From JBFWWP01 sp050246115 (GTDB taxonomy: Bacteria; Planctomycetota; UBA8108; UBA1146; JAJFFE01), in the NCBI GenBank assembly GCA_050246115.1, contig JBFWWP010000038.1, positions 1-45,351 on the forward strand: DNA of 45,351 nucleotides. Reading direction: 5' to 3'. How positions within the stretch are numbered: the first letter of the stretch is position 1; every line of letters begins with the position of its first letter. This document shows positions 8,218 through 17,140 of the stretch, piece by piece. A program made the translations under genes and the position numbers. Below the pieces are notes generated by a model that ran no database searches, was not told the DNA's origin, and saw only the letters and a program-made list of their open reading frames with translations.

Positions 8218-8355
8218 GCCCCGGACCTTGTCCGTCGCAAGGGTCGAACGGCGTCGGCAGTTTGCAACGCCCGTATTGGGGGTGGATGGGGAAGGGCATA
8301 GAGGTTGCTGCTGTACCTCGCAGACGTGGATCGTCCACGTGCTGGAGGTCGTCGC

Positions 8356-9318
8356 ATGCTCGAAGCACAAAGCACGCTTTGCTGGGGGCGGGGGGCTGCA
8401 GCGAACGCTCGGTGGCGTCGTCTGGTCGTCGTCCTCACCGTCCTGGCGAGTGGAGGATGCGCGAGCGTGCCTGCCGAGAGCAAGCACGGGCCGGGGGTTG
8501 ATCTCCTGGGCCATGGCGACCCTGATTCCGCGAGAGCCGATGCGGCCCACGCTCCCGGTTGGATCGGATCGGGCTTCTTCGTCTGGCCGAGTCGTGCCTC
8601 GACGACCGGCGCCCTGTCCACCGATCGTCCCGGGTTCGCGGACAGTACCTCAGTCACGCCGCGTGGCCACACCCAGCTCGAGCTTGGCTACACGTTCACG
8701 CAGGACCGGGAGCGCGCCGCGCGAACGCGAGATCAATCTATCGCGCAGTCGAGCCTCCGCGCCGGCCTGCTCGACAACTTGGAGCTGCGCTTTCTGTGGA
8801 ACGGTTTCTCTGTGACGGAGACCAAGGAGGCGGGCGCCACCGAACACGATGACGGTGCCGGCGACATGACGGTTGGCTTACGTTCCGAGCTCATCGAGAA
8901 TGATGGCCTCGTCCCCGATCTGACCGGGCTTATCAACCTTGCGCTCCCCGTCGGTGCGAGCACGAAGAGCGCCGGCGACGTGGCCCCGGATTTGCGTCTG
9001 GCCTATGGCTGGGCCCTGACGCACTCGCTTCGGGTCTACGGCGTGGGCATTGCCGCCGCAGCAGTAGACGACGACGGACGCTACTTCCAAGGATCTGGAT
9101 CGGCCGGCCTGAGCTGGGGGGTCACCGAGGAGTTCAGCACCTTCGTCGAGTACTTCGGGATCTTCCCTGCCGGCCGAGGTTCGCCACTGCACAGCGTGGA
9201 TGGCGGCTTCGCGTTCTTGCTCGGCGACGACGTCCAGGTGGACGTGAGCGCCGGGTTCGGCCTGAACGCGGACGCGCCCGATGTGTTCGTCGGGGTGGGG
9301 CTCTGCTGGCGCTGGTGA
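8356..9318 (+). CDS. Predicted outer-membrane beta-barrel protein in the kdp locus
   Basis: A 320-residue protein with an N-terminal signal (RRLVVVLTVLASGGC) whose SGGC could be a lipobox. The rest alternates short amphipathic strands with turns (for example HTQLELGYTFT, NLELRFLWNGFSV, EFSTFVEYFGI) and ends in an aromatic residue, CWRW. This is the pattern of the transporter/MetA-type outer-membrane barrels (PF13557-like) that start with TDRPGFADSTS. It probably forms a pore or channel for ions or small solutes. The start at 8356 has GGAGG 7 bases upstream; an in-frame start at 8305 has none. Porin-like genes in kdp clusters are, to my knowledge, also seen in Bacteroidetes, which supports a role in outer-membrane potassium passage. 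That role is inference. Confidence 0.72.
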   Translation: MLEAQSTLCWGRGAAANARWRRLVVVLTVLASGGCASVPAESKHGPGVDLLGHGDPDSARADAAHAPGWIGSGFFVWPSRASTTGALSTDRPGFADSTSVTPRGHTQLELGYTFTQDRERAARTRDQSIAQSSLRAGLLDNLELRFLWNGFSVTETKEAGATEHDDGAGDMTVGLRSELIENDGLVPDLTGLINLALPVGASTKSAGDVAPDLRLAYGWALTHSLRVYGVGIAAAAVDDDGRYFQGSGSAGLSWGVTEEFSTFVEYFGIFPAGRGSPLHSVDGGFAFLLGDDVQVDVSAGFGLNADAPDVFVGVGLCWRW

Positions 9319-9465
9319 GGATCGCCCTTCGAGGGCTTGCAAGTCGCAGTGTTGCGGGCCCGGGTTCTTGTCTCATGCAAGGTCCTGGGGCGAAGCGGCG
9401 CGGACGGGTCCAATGGACGAAGCGGAATGGGCGTTGCGGTCTCGATCTCCGGAGGTGAAGAAGAC

Positions 9466-11325
9466 GTGCTCGGCATACGGCAGAAGCTCGCTCTTGGGTT
9501 CAGCAGTCTGCTCGCGACGATCGCGATCGTCGGTGGCCTGACGATCCGCGAACTCCGCGACCTGGGCCAGGCCATCGACGTGATCCTGCGGGACAACTAC
9601 CACAGCGTCGTGGCCTGCCAGGACATGAAGGAAGCGCTGGAACGAGTAGACAGCGGGGTTCTCCTCATCCTTGCCGGCAGGCCGGCTGAGGGCCGCCGCT
9701 ACGTCGAGGAGTACATCCCCCGGTTCCGGGCGGCGCTGGCTGTCGGGCAGGGGAACATCACGTTGCCCGGCGAGCGCGAGCTAGCCGACGAGGTCGCCTC
9801 GCTATTCGAGGCGCATGTTCGTGCGCTTCCGTCCATGATGGATCCCTCTCGCCCCCTGGAAGAGCGCACGGCGACCTACTTCTCCGAAGTAGAGCCGCGG
9901 TTCGAGACCATCAAGGCATCCGTGCAGGCCATCCTCGTCATGAATCAGGAGAACATGGACCAGGCGAGCGCCGCTGCCCGGGACCAGTCGCGCGCCGCCT
10001 ACCAGGCGATGCTCACTGCGGTGGTGGTGGCAACGGCCCTGGCGGCGCTCTTCAGCTACTTCACGCACCGTTGGATTCTGAAGCCGATTCGGCGGCTAAC
10101 CGAAACGGCAAACGACATCCGCCGGGGCAGCCTCGAAGTCGTGGTCGAACGCAGCTCGCGCGATGAGATCGGTCAGCTCGCCGAGTCGTTCAATGAAATG
10201 GCAACCGCCTTGCGGGAGGTCCGAGCCCGGGATCGGTTCAACCTGATGCGCACCCGCCAGGCAACCCAGGAGGTGTTCAAGGTGATGCCGGCGGCAATCG
10301 CTGTCCTGGACCTCGAGGGTCGCGTGGATGTAGCGACCGACACGGCGCAGCGGCACTTCGGCCTGAAACCCGGCGTACTCGCGCAGGACCTCGGCTACGC
10401 ATGGCTTCCCCCGCTGATCCAGGAGGCGCTCGATCGAGACGGGCTCATCCAGCGGGAGGCGCAGGGCGAGCGCGTCCAGCAGTTCGTCGATGGCCGCGAG
10501 CACTTCTTCGAGCCCTGGGCCGTCCCGATTCCCACCGGACGCCCTCCTGCCGAGCGCACCGGCGTGTGCGTCGTCATGAAGGACGTCACGGATGTGCAGG
10601 AGCAACAGGAGCTCAAGCGGGATGCTGTCTCGACGGTTTCGCATCAGCTCAAGACCCCGCTGACATCGCTCAGGATGTCGATACACCTCCTGCTCGAGGA
10701 GCGGCTGGGGTCGCTCAACCAAGAGCAGACAGAGCTGCTCGTCACCGCCCGCGCCGATGCCGACCGACTCGCCGGCATCCTGGACGACCTGCTCGACATG
10801 GGGCGTCTCGAAGCGGGTCGCGCCGCGCTCATGCCCGTACCCCAATTCCCGCAATCCCTGATGCGCGAGGCCATCGAACCGTTTCTCGCGGAGGCGAAGG
10901 ACAAGGGCATCACGCTGTCGGCCGAGGCGCCGGAAGGCCTCCCGTCGGTGCTGGCCGACCCGACCCGGATCCAGCACGTCTTCGCCAATCTCTTGAGCAA
11001 TGCGGTGCGCTTCACCCATCCCGGGGGGGCGATCACGCTGCGCGCATCACAGGAGGGAGATGCGGTGCGCTTTGCGATCGAGGACACCGGCATGGGCATC
11101 GCACCGGAGCATCTCGGTCGGCTGTTTGCACCGTTCTATCGCGTCCCAGGGCAGGAACAGCGATCCGGCGCAGGGCTGGGGCTCGCCATCGTCGCGGAGA
11201 TCGTGAAGGCGCACGGAGGCCGGGTCGGGGTCGAAAGCGAGCCCGAGCGAGGATCCATCTTTTGCTTCACGCTTCCGGTGAGTTTGCCGGGGGCGGCACA
11301 CTCGAATGGACATGAAAGGACCTGA
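9466..11325 (+). CDS. HAMP-PAS sensor histidine kinase of the kdp locus
   Basis: A 619-residue inner-membrane kinase. A first membrane helix (about 8-28) is followed by a roughly 155-residue helical periplasmic sensor segment and a second membrane helix (AVVVATALAALFSYF). HAMP comes next (RWILKPIRRL to DEIGQLAESFNEM), then a PAS-like domain (VFKVMPAAIAVLDLEGRV). HisKA carries the phosphoacceptor H393 in TVSHQLKTPL, and the HATPase domain has N box FANLLSNAVRF, G1 DTGMGIA and G2 GAGLGLAI. The GTG start at 9466 has an excellent GGAGGTGAAG 10 bases upstream and places the first membrane helix at the N-terminus; the frame is open to 9337. It is not a KdpD, having neither the KdpD domain nor four clustered membrane helices. 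Its gene ends 4 bases before the next start, so it is translated with the kdp genes and is the likely partner of the NtrC-type regulator. Confidence 0.92.
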   Translation: MLGIRQKLALGFSSLLATIAIVGGLTIRELRDLGQAIDVILRDNYHSVVACQDMKEALERVDSGVLLILAGRPAEGRRYVEEYIPRFRAALAVGQGNITLPGERELADEVASLFEAHVRALPSMMDPSRPLEERTATYFSEVEPRFETIKASVQAILVMNQENMDQASAAARDQSRAAYQAMLTAVVVATALAALFSYFTHRWILKPIRRLTETANDIRRGSLEVVVERSSRDEIGQLAESFNEMATALREVRARDRFNLMRTRQATQEVFKVMPAAIAVLDLEGRVDVATDTAQRHFGLKPGVLAQDLGYAWLPPLIQEALDRDGLIQREAQGERVQQFVDGREHFFEPWAVPIPTGRPPAERTGVCVVMKDVTDVQEQQELKRDAVSTVSHQLKTPLTSLRMSIHLLLEERLGSLNQEQTELLVTARADADRLAGILDDLLDMGRLEAGRAALMPVPQFPQSLMREAIEPFLAEAKDKGITLSAEAPEGLPSVLADPTRIQHVFANLLSNAVRFTHPGGAITLRASQEGDAVRFAIEDTGMGIAPEHLGRLFAPFYRVPGQEQRSGAGLGLAIVAEIVKAHGGRVGVESEPERGSIFCFTLPVSLPGAAHSNGHERT

Positions 11326-11329
11326 CGCG

Positions 11330-11413
11330 ATGGCTCTCGTGCTCTACCTACTTCTGGGTCTTCTCCTGTTCGCTGCGCTGGCGGCTATCACGGTCCTCTG
11401 CGACCGCGTGTAG
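11330..11413 (+). CDS. 27-residue single-helix membrane peptide upstream of kdpF
   Basis: Too short for most gene callers: ATG 11330 to TAG 11411-11413, read as MALVLYLLLGLLLFAALAAI followed by TVLCDRV. Nearly all of it is one hydrophobic helix, ending in a short polar C-D-R tail. It starts 4 bases after the kinase stop and ends 9 bases before kdpF. Small membrane ORFs with a C-D/E-R-like tail occur, from memory, at this position in other kdp operons but have no assigned function. A second KdpF-like peptide that stabilises the KdpABC complex is a reasonable guess. It cannot be excluded that only its translation matters, through coupling. Confidence 0.6.
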   Translation: MALVLYLLLGLLLFAALAAITVLCDRV

Positions 11414-11422
11414 GAGGTCTTC

Positions 11423-11503
11423 ATGCTCTATCTTTCCGCAATCTTGTTGGCCTTCTGCATGGCGTATCTGCTCTACGCCATTGTGAAGCCCGAGAAGTTC
11501 TGA
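11423..11503 (+). CDS. kdpF: Potassium-transporting ATPase small subunit KdpF
   Basis: A 26-residue peptide, MLYLSAILLAFCMAYLLYAI followed by VKPEKF: one membrane helix ending in the K-P-E-(K/R)-F tail typical of KdpF (usually 25-30 residues). It starts after GGAGG in TAGGAGGTCTTC and ends 17 bases before kdpA. In the known complex KdpF sits between KdpA and KdpB and stabilises the pump. The identification rests on the tail motif and on its place immediately before kdpA. Confidence 0.88.
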   Translation: MLYLSAILLAFCMAYLLYAIVKPEKF

Positions 11504-11520
11504 AAACTCGAGGGAGCGCC

Positions 11521-13197
11521 ATGTCCACGCTGTTCATCGCCATCGTCCTGGGTGTCGCCGGGCTGCTCTCTTGGCCCTTGGGGAGAGTCATGACCTGGGC
11601 GCTGCATCCTGCGGATCCGTTGCCGCCAGGGCGCCGACGGATCGAGTCTGCTCTGCGTTGGGTTGCCGGTGGCCTGGCCGAGCGGGAGCAGGACTGGAAG
11701 CAGTACTGCTTCGCCATGCTCCTGTTCAATGCGTTGATGTTCCTCATCGTGTACGCTGTCCTCGCGCTTCAGACGCTCATGCCGCTCAACCCGGACGCGC
11801 GGGGAGCGCTCGAGCCGAGCCTCATCTTCCACACGGCCACGTCGTTCACGTCGAACACGAACCTGCAGCACTACTCGGGCGAGGCGTCGCTGAGCTACTT
11901 TTCGCAGGTCGTCGGCCTGATGTGGCTCCAGTTCGTCTCGGCGGCCACCGGGCTGGCCGCCCTGACCGCGCTGGCGCGCGCATTGGCGGGCGCCAAGAGT
12001 CTGGGGAACTTCTACCGCGACGTCCTGCGGGCCACGTTCCTCGCCCTGCTGCCGCTGGCAATGGTCGTGGCGATCTCGCTCGTCCTGCTCGGAGTGCCGA
12101 TGACCCTGGAGGGTGCCGCGCACGCCACGACGCTCGAGGGCGCGACGCAGGCGATCGCTCGCGGGCCGGTGGCCGCCTTCGTGGCCATCAAGCAGCTCGG
12201 GACCAACGGTGGCGGCTACTTCGGCCCCAACTCGACCCATCCGTTCGAGAACCCGAGCTTCTGGACCAACCTCGTCGAGACCTGGTCCATTCTGCTCATC
12301 CCAATGGCGTGCGTTTGGATGTTCGGTCGGATCACCGGGCGCACGCGTCACGCCGCCATCGTGTTCGCGGTGATGGGCGTGCTGCTGGTCACCAAGGTGG
12401 CGGTGGCGGTCTACTTCGAGAGTGCCCCTGCCGCGGCGCTCTCGGGCCTCCCCGTCGAGGCGGCCGGCAACCTCGAGGGCAAGGAACTCCGCTTCGGGGC
12501 CACCTCCGGCCCCATGTGGGGAACGCTTACGACTGCCACCAGCAACGGCTCCGTGAACGCGATGCACGACAGTTTCAATCCCCTCACCGGCCTCGTTCCA
12601 CTTGCGGGCATGTGGCTCAACGTGACCTTCGGTGGGGTGGGAGTCGGTCTGATCAACATGTTCCTGTACGTCATCATGGCCGTGTTCATTTCTGGCATGA
12701 TGGTGGGGCGGACCCCGGAGTACCTCACACGAAAGGTGGAGGCGCGTGAGATGAAGCTCGCGCTCCTCGCCCTCCTGGTCCATCCCCTTTTCGTGCTGGG
12801 CGGCACGGCGCTCTTCGCCCGGACGGCATGGGGCGCCGGCACGGTCCATAACGCTGGTGCGCATGGCTTCACGGAGATCCTCTACGAGTTCAGTTCCGCC
12901 AGTGCCAACAACGGCTCGGGCTTCGAGGGCCTGGGCGACAACACCGTGCCCTGGAACCTTGCGACCGGGATCGTGATGCTGCTGTGCCGCTTCGTTCCGA
13001 TCATTCTTCCGCTCGCTATCGCCGGGTCCCTCGGGGCCAAGAAGCCCGCCCCGGAGACGAGCGGGACCTTGCGAACCGATACGCTCCTGTTCGGTACGGT
13101 GCTGCTCTGCATCGTGGTCTTCGTCGGGGCGCTCCTGTTCCTCCCGGTGGCCGTCCTGGGGCCAATTGCTGAACACCTGTCCACGGTAGGAGGGTAG
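11521..13197 (+). CDS. kdpA: Potassium-transporting ATPase subunit KdpA
   Basis: At 558 residues this matches the E. coli protein (557). KdpA is the channel-like, potassium-binding subunit of the KdpFABC pump in the inner membrane. Family landmarks are visible in order: TSFTSNTNLQHYSGE, GTNGGGYFGPNSTHPFENP, GGVGVGLINM followed by MMVGRTPEYL, and SANNGSGFEGLG. These contain the four P-loop-type selectivity filter segments of this KtrB/TrkH relative. Ten or so membrane helices fit the hydrophobic profile. The start has GAGGGAG 5-6 bases upstream. It is followed by kdpB after 4 bases. Confidence 0.97.
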   Translation: MSTLFIAIVLGVAGLLSWPLGRVMTWALHPADPLPPGRRRIESALRWVAGGLAEREQDWKQYCFAMLLFNALMFLIVYAVLALQTLMPLNPDARGALEPSLIFHTATSFTSNTNLQHYSGEASLSYFSQVVGLMWLQFVSAATGLAALTALARALAGAKSLGNFYRDVLRATFLALLPLAMVVAISLVLLGVPMTLEGAAHATTLEGATQAIARGPVAAFVAIKQLGTNGGGYFGPNSTHPFENPSFWTNLVETWSILLIPMACVWMFGRITGRTRHAAIVFAVMGVLLVTKVAVAVYFESAPAAALSGLPVEAAGNLEGKELRFGATSGPMWGTLTTATSNGSVNAMHDSFNPLTGLVPLAGMWLNVTFGGVGVGLINMFLYVIMAVFISGMMVGRTPEYLTRKVEAREMKLALLALLVHPLFVLGGTALFARTAWGAGTVHNAGAHGFTEILYEFSSASANNGSGFEGLGDNTVPWNLATGIVMLLCRFVPIILPLAIAGSLGAKKPAPETSGTLRTDTLLFGTVLLCIVVFVGALLFLPVAVLGPIAEHLSTVGG

Positions 13198-13201
13198 GGC
13201 C

Positions 13202-15301
13202 ATGAACCGCCCAAGAATCGCCACGGCGAGTGCCCACGATGAATCCCAGCGCCTCAAGCTTGCCCGCCGTCACGCCCGGAGGGCCTCCCTCTTCGACCCG
13301 GAGCTCGTTCGAGCCGCGGCCTGGCAGGCAATCACGATGCTCAAGCCGTGGGTCATGGCGCGAAACCCGGTGATGTTCGTGTGCGAAGTCGGCGCCGCCC
13401 TGACCACCATCGCTCTCGTCCGAGATGTGCTCTCCGGCTCGGAGGCGTGGCTGTACACGTTCGCCGTGACCCTGATTCTCTGGGGAACCGTTCTCCTCGC
13501 GAACTTTGCGGAGGCCCTCGCCGAGGCTCGCGGGTGCGCCCAGGCGGATACGCTGAAGCGCACGCGGAAGCGTACCCTCGCTCGTAGGTTGACCGACAGC
13601 GGTGAACTGCAGGTGTCGTCGGACGAACTCCGCCAGGGCGACGTCTGTCTCGTAACCGCGGGCGAGGTCATTCCCAGCGACGGCGAGGTAATCGAGGGAG
13701 CGGCCAGCGTCGACGAGTCGGCCATTACGGGGGAGTCAGCGCCGGTGGTGCGCGAGGCCGGCGGCGACCGATCGGGCGTGACCGGCGGCACACGGGTCCT
13801 TTCGGACGAGCTCAAGATTCGGATCACGGCGGGAGTCGGCGAGTCCTTCCTCGACAAGATGATCGCCCTGGTCGAAGGCGCGGCCCGCCAGAAGACCCCC
13901 AACGAGCTGGCGCTCACCGTGACGCTAGCGGGTCTCACTCTGGCCTTCCTGATGGTCACCGGGGCGCTCTGGCCGATGGGGCAGTACTTCGGAGTCGAGC
14001 TGCCGATTCCCACATTGATCGCTCTGCTCGTCTGCTTGATCCCCACCACGATCGGTGCGCTGCTGGCGGCGGTCGGTCTGGCCGGCATGGATCGGGCGCT
14101 GTCGGCGAACGTGCTCGCCAAGAGCGGCAAGGCGGTCGAACTGGCGGGCGACGTGGATACGCTGCTCCTGGACAAGACCGGCACGATCACGATTGGGGAC
14201 CGGCAGGCCACCGAGTACCACCCGGTCTCCGGTGTGAGCCGCGAACGGCTGGCCAATGCGGCAATGTGCGCGTCGTTCGGCGATCAGACGGCCGAGGGGA
14301 AGTCCATCGTCAATCTCGGCCAGCGCACCCTTGGCGCCAACGCCCCTCGGGCCAGTGCCGAGGCCCGCGTGATTCCGTTCACCGCGCAGTCGCGACTCAG
14401 CGGGCTCGACGCGCCGAACGGCCGGCGATTGCGCAAGGGGGCCTCGGACGCCATCACGAACCACGTTCGCGCACAGGGCGGCGAGATCCCGAGCGACTTG
14501 CAGCACCTGGTGGACCGTGTTGCGCGGAAGGGGGCCACACCGATCGTGGTCGCGGAAGGCAATGAAGCCCTCGGCGTCTTGGCGCTCGCGGACGTTCTCA
14601 AGCCGGGGATCCGCGACCGCTTCGACCGTCTGCGAGCCATGGGCCTGCGCGTGGTCATGGTGACGGGCGACAACCCGTTGACCGCTGCAGCCATTGCCGA
14701 CGAAGCCGGCGTGGACGGCTTCATTGCCGAGGCCAAGCCCGAGGACAAGTTGGAGTACATCCGCAAGGAACAGCGAGCCGGGCGACTGGTCGCCATGATG
14801 GGCGACGGCACCAATGACGCGCCTGCCCTCGCCCAGGCCGACATCGGAGTGGCGATGAACTCGGGTACGCAGGCGGCAAAGGAAGCAGGGAACATGGTGG
14901 ATCTCGACAGCGACCCAACGAAGTTGATCGAGGTCATTGAAGTCGGCAAGCAGCTTCTGATGACGAGAGGCGCACTGACAACCTTCTCCATCGCGAACGA
15001 CGTCGCTAAGTACTTCGCCATCATCCCGGCCATGTTCATGCTCGCCATCCCATCGCTCGCGGTCCTCAACGTCATGGGGCTGGCGACGCCCCAGAGCGCG
15101 ATCCTATCGGCCCTCATCTTCAATGCGCTCGTCATCCCCATGCTGGTTCCGATCGCCATCAGGGGAGTGAAGTACCGTCCGACGGGGGCCGACCGCCTGC
15201 TGCGCAGGAACCTGCTCATCTACGGCCTGGGAGGGGTGCTCGTCCCCTTCATCGGGATCAAGCTGATCGACGTCGCGGTCAGCATGACAGGGCTCTTTTG
15301 A
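13202..15301 (+). CDS. kdpB: Potassium-transporting P-type ATPase subunit KdpB
   Basis: This 699-residue P-type ATPase hydrolyses ATP to drive potassium uptake through KdpA. Visible motifs are the actuator-domain TGES (S179, the residue position that in E. coli KdpB is inhibited by serine phosphorylation), the phosphorylated aspartate D324 in DKTGTIT, the nucleotide-domain segment FTAQSRLSGLD, and GDGTNDAPALAQADIGVAMN in the hinge. Membrane helices flank the cytoplasmic domains as in the family. It is about 15 residues longer than the E. coli protein, mainly at the N-terminus. It starts 4 bases after the kdpA stop, with TAGGAGGGTAGG upstream. Confidence 0.97.
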   Translation: MNRPRIATASAHDESQRLKLARRHARRASLFDPELVRAAAWQAITMLKPWVMARNPVMFVCEVGAALTTIALVRDVLSGSEAWLYTFAVTLILWGTVLLANFAEALAEARGCAQADTLKRTRKRTLARRLTDSGELQVSSDELRQGDVCLVTAGEVIPSDGEVIEGAASVDESAITGESAPVVREAGGDRSGVTGGTRVLSDELKIRITAGVGESFLDKMIALVEGAARQKTPNELALTVTLAGLTLAFLMVTGALWPMGQYFGVELPIPTLIALLVCLIPTTIGALLAAVGLAGMDRALSANVLAKSGKAVELAGDVDTLLLDKTGTITIGDRQATEYHPVSGVSRERLANAAMCASFGDQTAEGKSIVNLGQRTLGANAPRASAEARVIPFTAQSRLSGLDAPNGRRLRKGASDAITNHVRAQGGEIPSDLQHLVDRVARKGATPIVVAEGNEALGVLALADVLKPGIRDRFDRLRAMGLRVVMVTGDNPLTAAAIADEAGVDGFIAEAKPEDKLEYIRKEQRAGRLVAMMGDGTNDAPALAQADIGVAMNSGTQAAKEAGNMVDLDSDPTKLIEVIEVGKQLLMTRGALTTFSIANDVAKYFAIIPAMFMLAIPSLAVLNVMGLATPQSAILSALIFNALVIPMLVPIAIRGVKYRPTGADRLLRRNLLIYGLGGVLVPFIGIKLIDVAVSMTGLF

Positions 15302-15326
15302 ACCGCTGCCGGAATGAGGTGTACTC

Positions 15327-15920
15327 ATGGAAACGCAAAATGGGGCGCCTAGCCACGCTAGCCCCGTGTGCCACACGCTGACGGCGTTGCGGATCGTGCT
15401 TGCGACGCTGCTCGTGTGCTGCGTCACATACCCCGGCCTCGTCCTGCTGGCGGGATGGACGTTTACGCCGCATTCGGCGTCAGGGTCGCTCGTCACGAAC
15501 GCGCGCGGCCAGGTCGTTGGCAGCGAACTGATCGGGCAGGGATTCTCGAAGCCCCTGTACTTCTGGTCCCGGCCCTCCGCCGTTGACTTCAACGCCTTGG
15601 GCGCCGGTGGCAGCAACCTGTCTCCCGCGAGCCCGGAGCTCCGATCACGGGTAGAGGGCCTGTTGGGGACGTTGGGAGCGTCCGCGCCCGAGCCTGTTCC
15701 GATTGATCTCGTGACCGCATCAGGAAGCGGCCTCGACCCCCACATCACGTTGGCTGCAGCCTGGTACCAGGCTGGAAGGGTTGCGCGAGCGCGCGGACTT
15801 GCCATAGAAGACGTGAGGAAGCTGATCGAAGTGCATGCTCGATGTCCTGGTGGCCTATTGACGCCGGAGCCGCTGGTGAACGTACTGCGGCTCAACATGG
15901 CGCTCGACGAGTCGAGATGA
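15327..15920 (+). CDS. kdpC: Potassium-transporting ATPase subunit KdpC
   Basis: A 197-residue protein with one N-terminal membrane helix (ALRIVLATLLVCCVTYPGLV) and a soluble periplasmic domain, as in all KdpC proteins. Family motifs are GSELIGQGF, YFWSRPSA, GSNLSPASPEL, SGSGLDPHIT and the ending PEPLVNVLRLNMALD. KdpC is thought to assist assembly or potassium access in the pump. AATGAGGTGTACTC precedes the ATG. The stop lies 4 bases before the next gene, so the KdpD-like protein belongs to the same unit. Confidence 0.96.
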   Translation: METQNGAPSHASPVCHTLTALRIVLATLLVCCVTYPGLVLLAGWTFTPHSASGSLVTNARGQVVGSELIGQGFSKPLYFWSRPSAVDFNALGAGGSNLSPASPELRSRVEGLLGTLGASAPEPVPIDLVTASGSGLDPHITLAAAWYQAGRVARARGLAIEDVRKLIEVHARCPGGLLTPEPLVNVLRLNMALDESR

Positions 15921-15924
15921 CCTC

Positions 15925-17100
15925 ATGCAGGACGACCGCGCAGACAACTTTCTCAGGCTGATCCGCCGTGCTCGGCGTGGCCGGCTGAAGATCTATCTCG
16001 GCTACGCGGCTGGCGTTGGCAAGACCTACCAGATGTTGGAGGAAGCACATCGCCTCAAAGCCGATGGTGTCGATGTCGTGGTCGGGATCGTCGAGACGCA
16101 TGCCCGGCGCGAAACCGAGGCGCTATTGGCTGGGCTCGAGTTGCTGCCGCGCAAGCACACGGCTCATCGAGGCATTGATCTGAGCGAGATGAACCTGGAC
16201 GCCATTCTCGAGCGACGGCCCGATGTCGTGCTCGTGGACGAGTTGGCGCACACGAACGTGCCCGGGAGCAAGAACGGCAAACGCTACGAGGACGTGGAGG
16301 AGATCCTCACGGCAGGCATCCACGTAATCTCGACGCTGAACATTCAGCACCTGGAGAGCCTCTACGAGACCGTCGAGCGCGGGATCGGAGTCAAGGTGAA
16401 GGAGAGGATTCCCGATCCCGTGATCGTGGGCGCTGACCAGATCGTCAACGTTGACATCACCACCCAAGACCTTCGACGCCGCTTGCAAGAGGGGAAGGTC
16501 TACACGCCCGAGCGGATCGAGACCGCGCTAACACACTTCTTTCAGGCGGCAAATCTCGAGCAGCTCCGGGAGCTGACGCTGCGAGAGGTCGCGGCTCAGA
16601 TCGATGCCCGCCGTCGGGGAGACTGGCTCGCAGAGGCGGCGCCGGTGAGCCCCGACCAAGTCATGGTGTGCCTGAGTTCCCGAGGGCCGAACAGCGATGC
16701 CCTACTTCGCTACGGTTCCCGCCTCGCGGGTCGGCTCAACCGCAACTGGTATGCGGTGTACGTCCAGACATCCTCCGAGCGCCCTACCGCCATCGATGCG
16801 TCCACGCAGCGGCTCTTGTCCAACACCCTAACCCTGGCGAAGCAACTAGGGGCGCTGGTTCTTACGTACCGGGGTGATGACGTGGTGCAGACGATCCTGC
16901 AGTTTGCCAAGGAGTACCGGGTGGGACACGCTGTAGTCGGCAAGCCCAGCCGGAAGCTCCCGTTCTGGCGTCGGCTGTTAGGGGAGGTAAGCATCGTGGA
17001 GCGTCTGACCACGGAATCCAGCGGCCTAACGGTCGTCGTGTTGGACACCACGCGGATTCGCCAGGAACCCGACCGATCCGACGAAGCCGCGCTGGAGTAG
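15925..17100 (+). CDS. Short KdpD-like protein: KdpD domain plus universal stress domain, no kinase
   Basis: A 391-residue soluble protein equal to the N-terminal input half of KdpD. Residues about 18-230 are the KdpD domain (PF02702-like), with P-loop GYAAGVGKT (26-34), GIVETHARRETE and VVLVDELAHTNVPGSKN. Residues about 240-375 are a universal-stress-protein-like domain (VMVCLSSRGPN, VVGKPSRKLPFWRR). The four membrane helices and the histidine kinase part are absent; the stop is natural, with no decayed kinase downstream. In some lineages this region of KdpD binds ATP or cyclic-di-AMP. As a separate protein it might modulate the upstream HAMP-PAS kinase or the pump itself. Confidence 0.92.
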   Translation: MQDDRADNFLRLIRRARRGRLKIYLGYAAGVGKTYQMLEEAHRLKADGVDVVVGIVETHARRETEALLAGLELLPRKHTAHRGIDLSEMNLDAILERRPDVVLVDELAHTNVPGSKNGKRYEDVEEILTAGIHVISTLNIQHLESLYETVERGIGVKVKERIPDPVIVGADQIVNVDITTQDLRRRLQEGKVYTPERIETALTHFFQAANLEQLRELTLREVAAQIDARRRGDWLAEAAPVSPDQVMVCLSSRGPNSDALLRYGSRLAGRLNRNWYAVYVQTSSERPTAIDASTQRLLSNTLTLAKQLGALVLTYRGDDVVQTILQFAKEYRVGHAVVGKPSRKLPFWRRLLGEVSIVERLTTESSGLTVVVLDTTRIRQEPDRSDEAALE

Positions 17101-17140
17101 CTCGCACACCCATGGCGAAAGTCATGCCGCTACCATCGCA

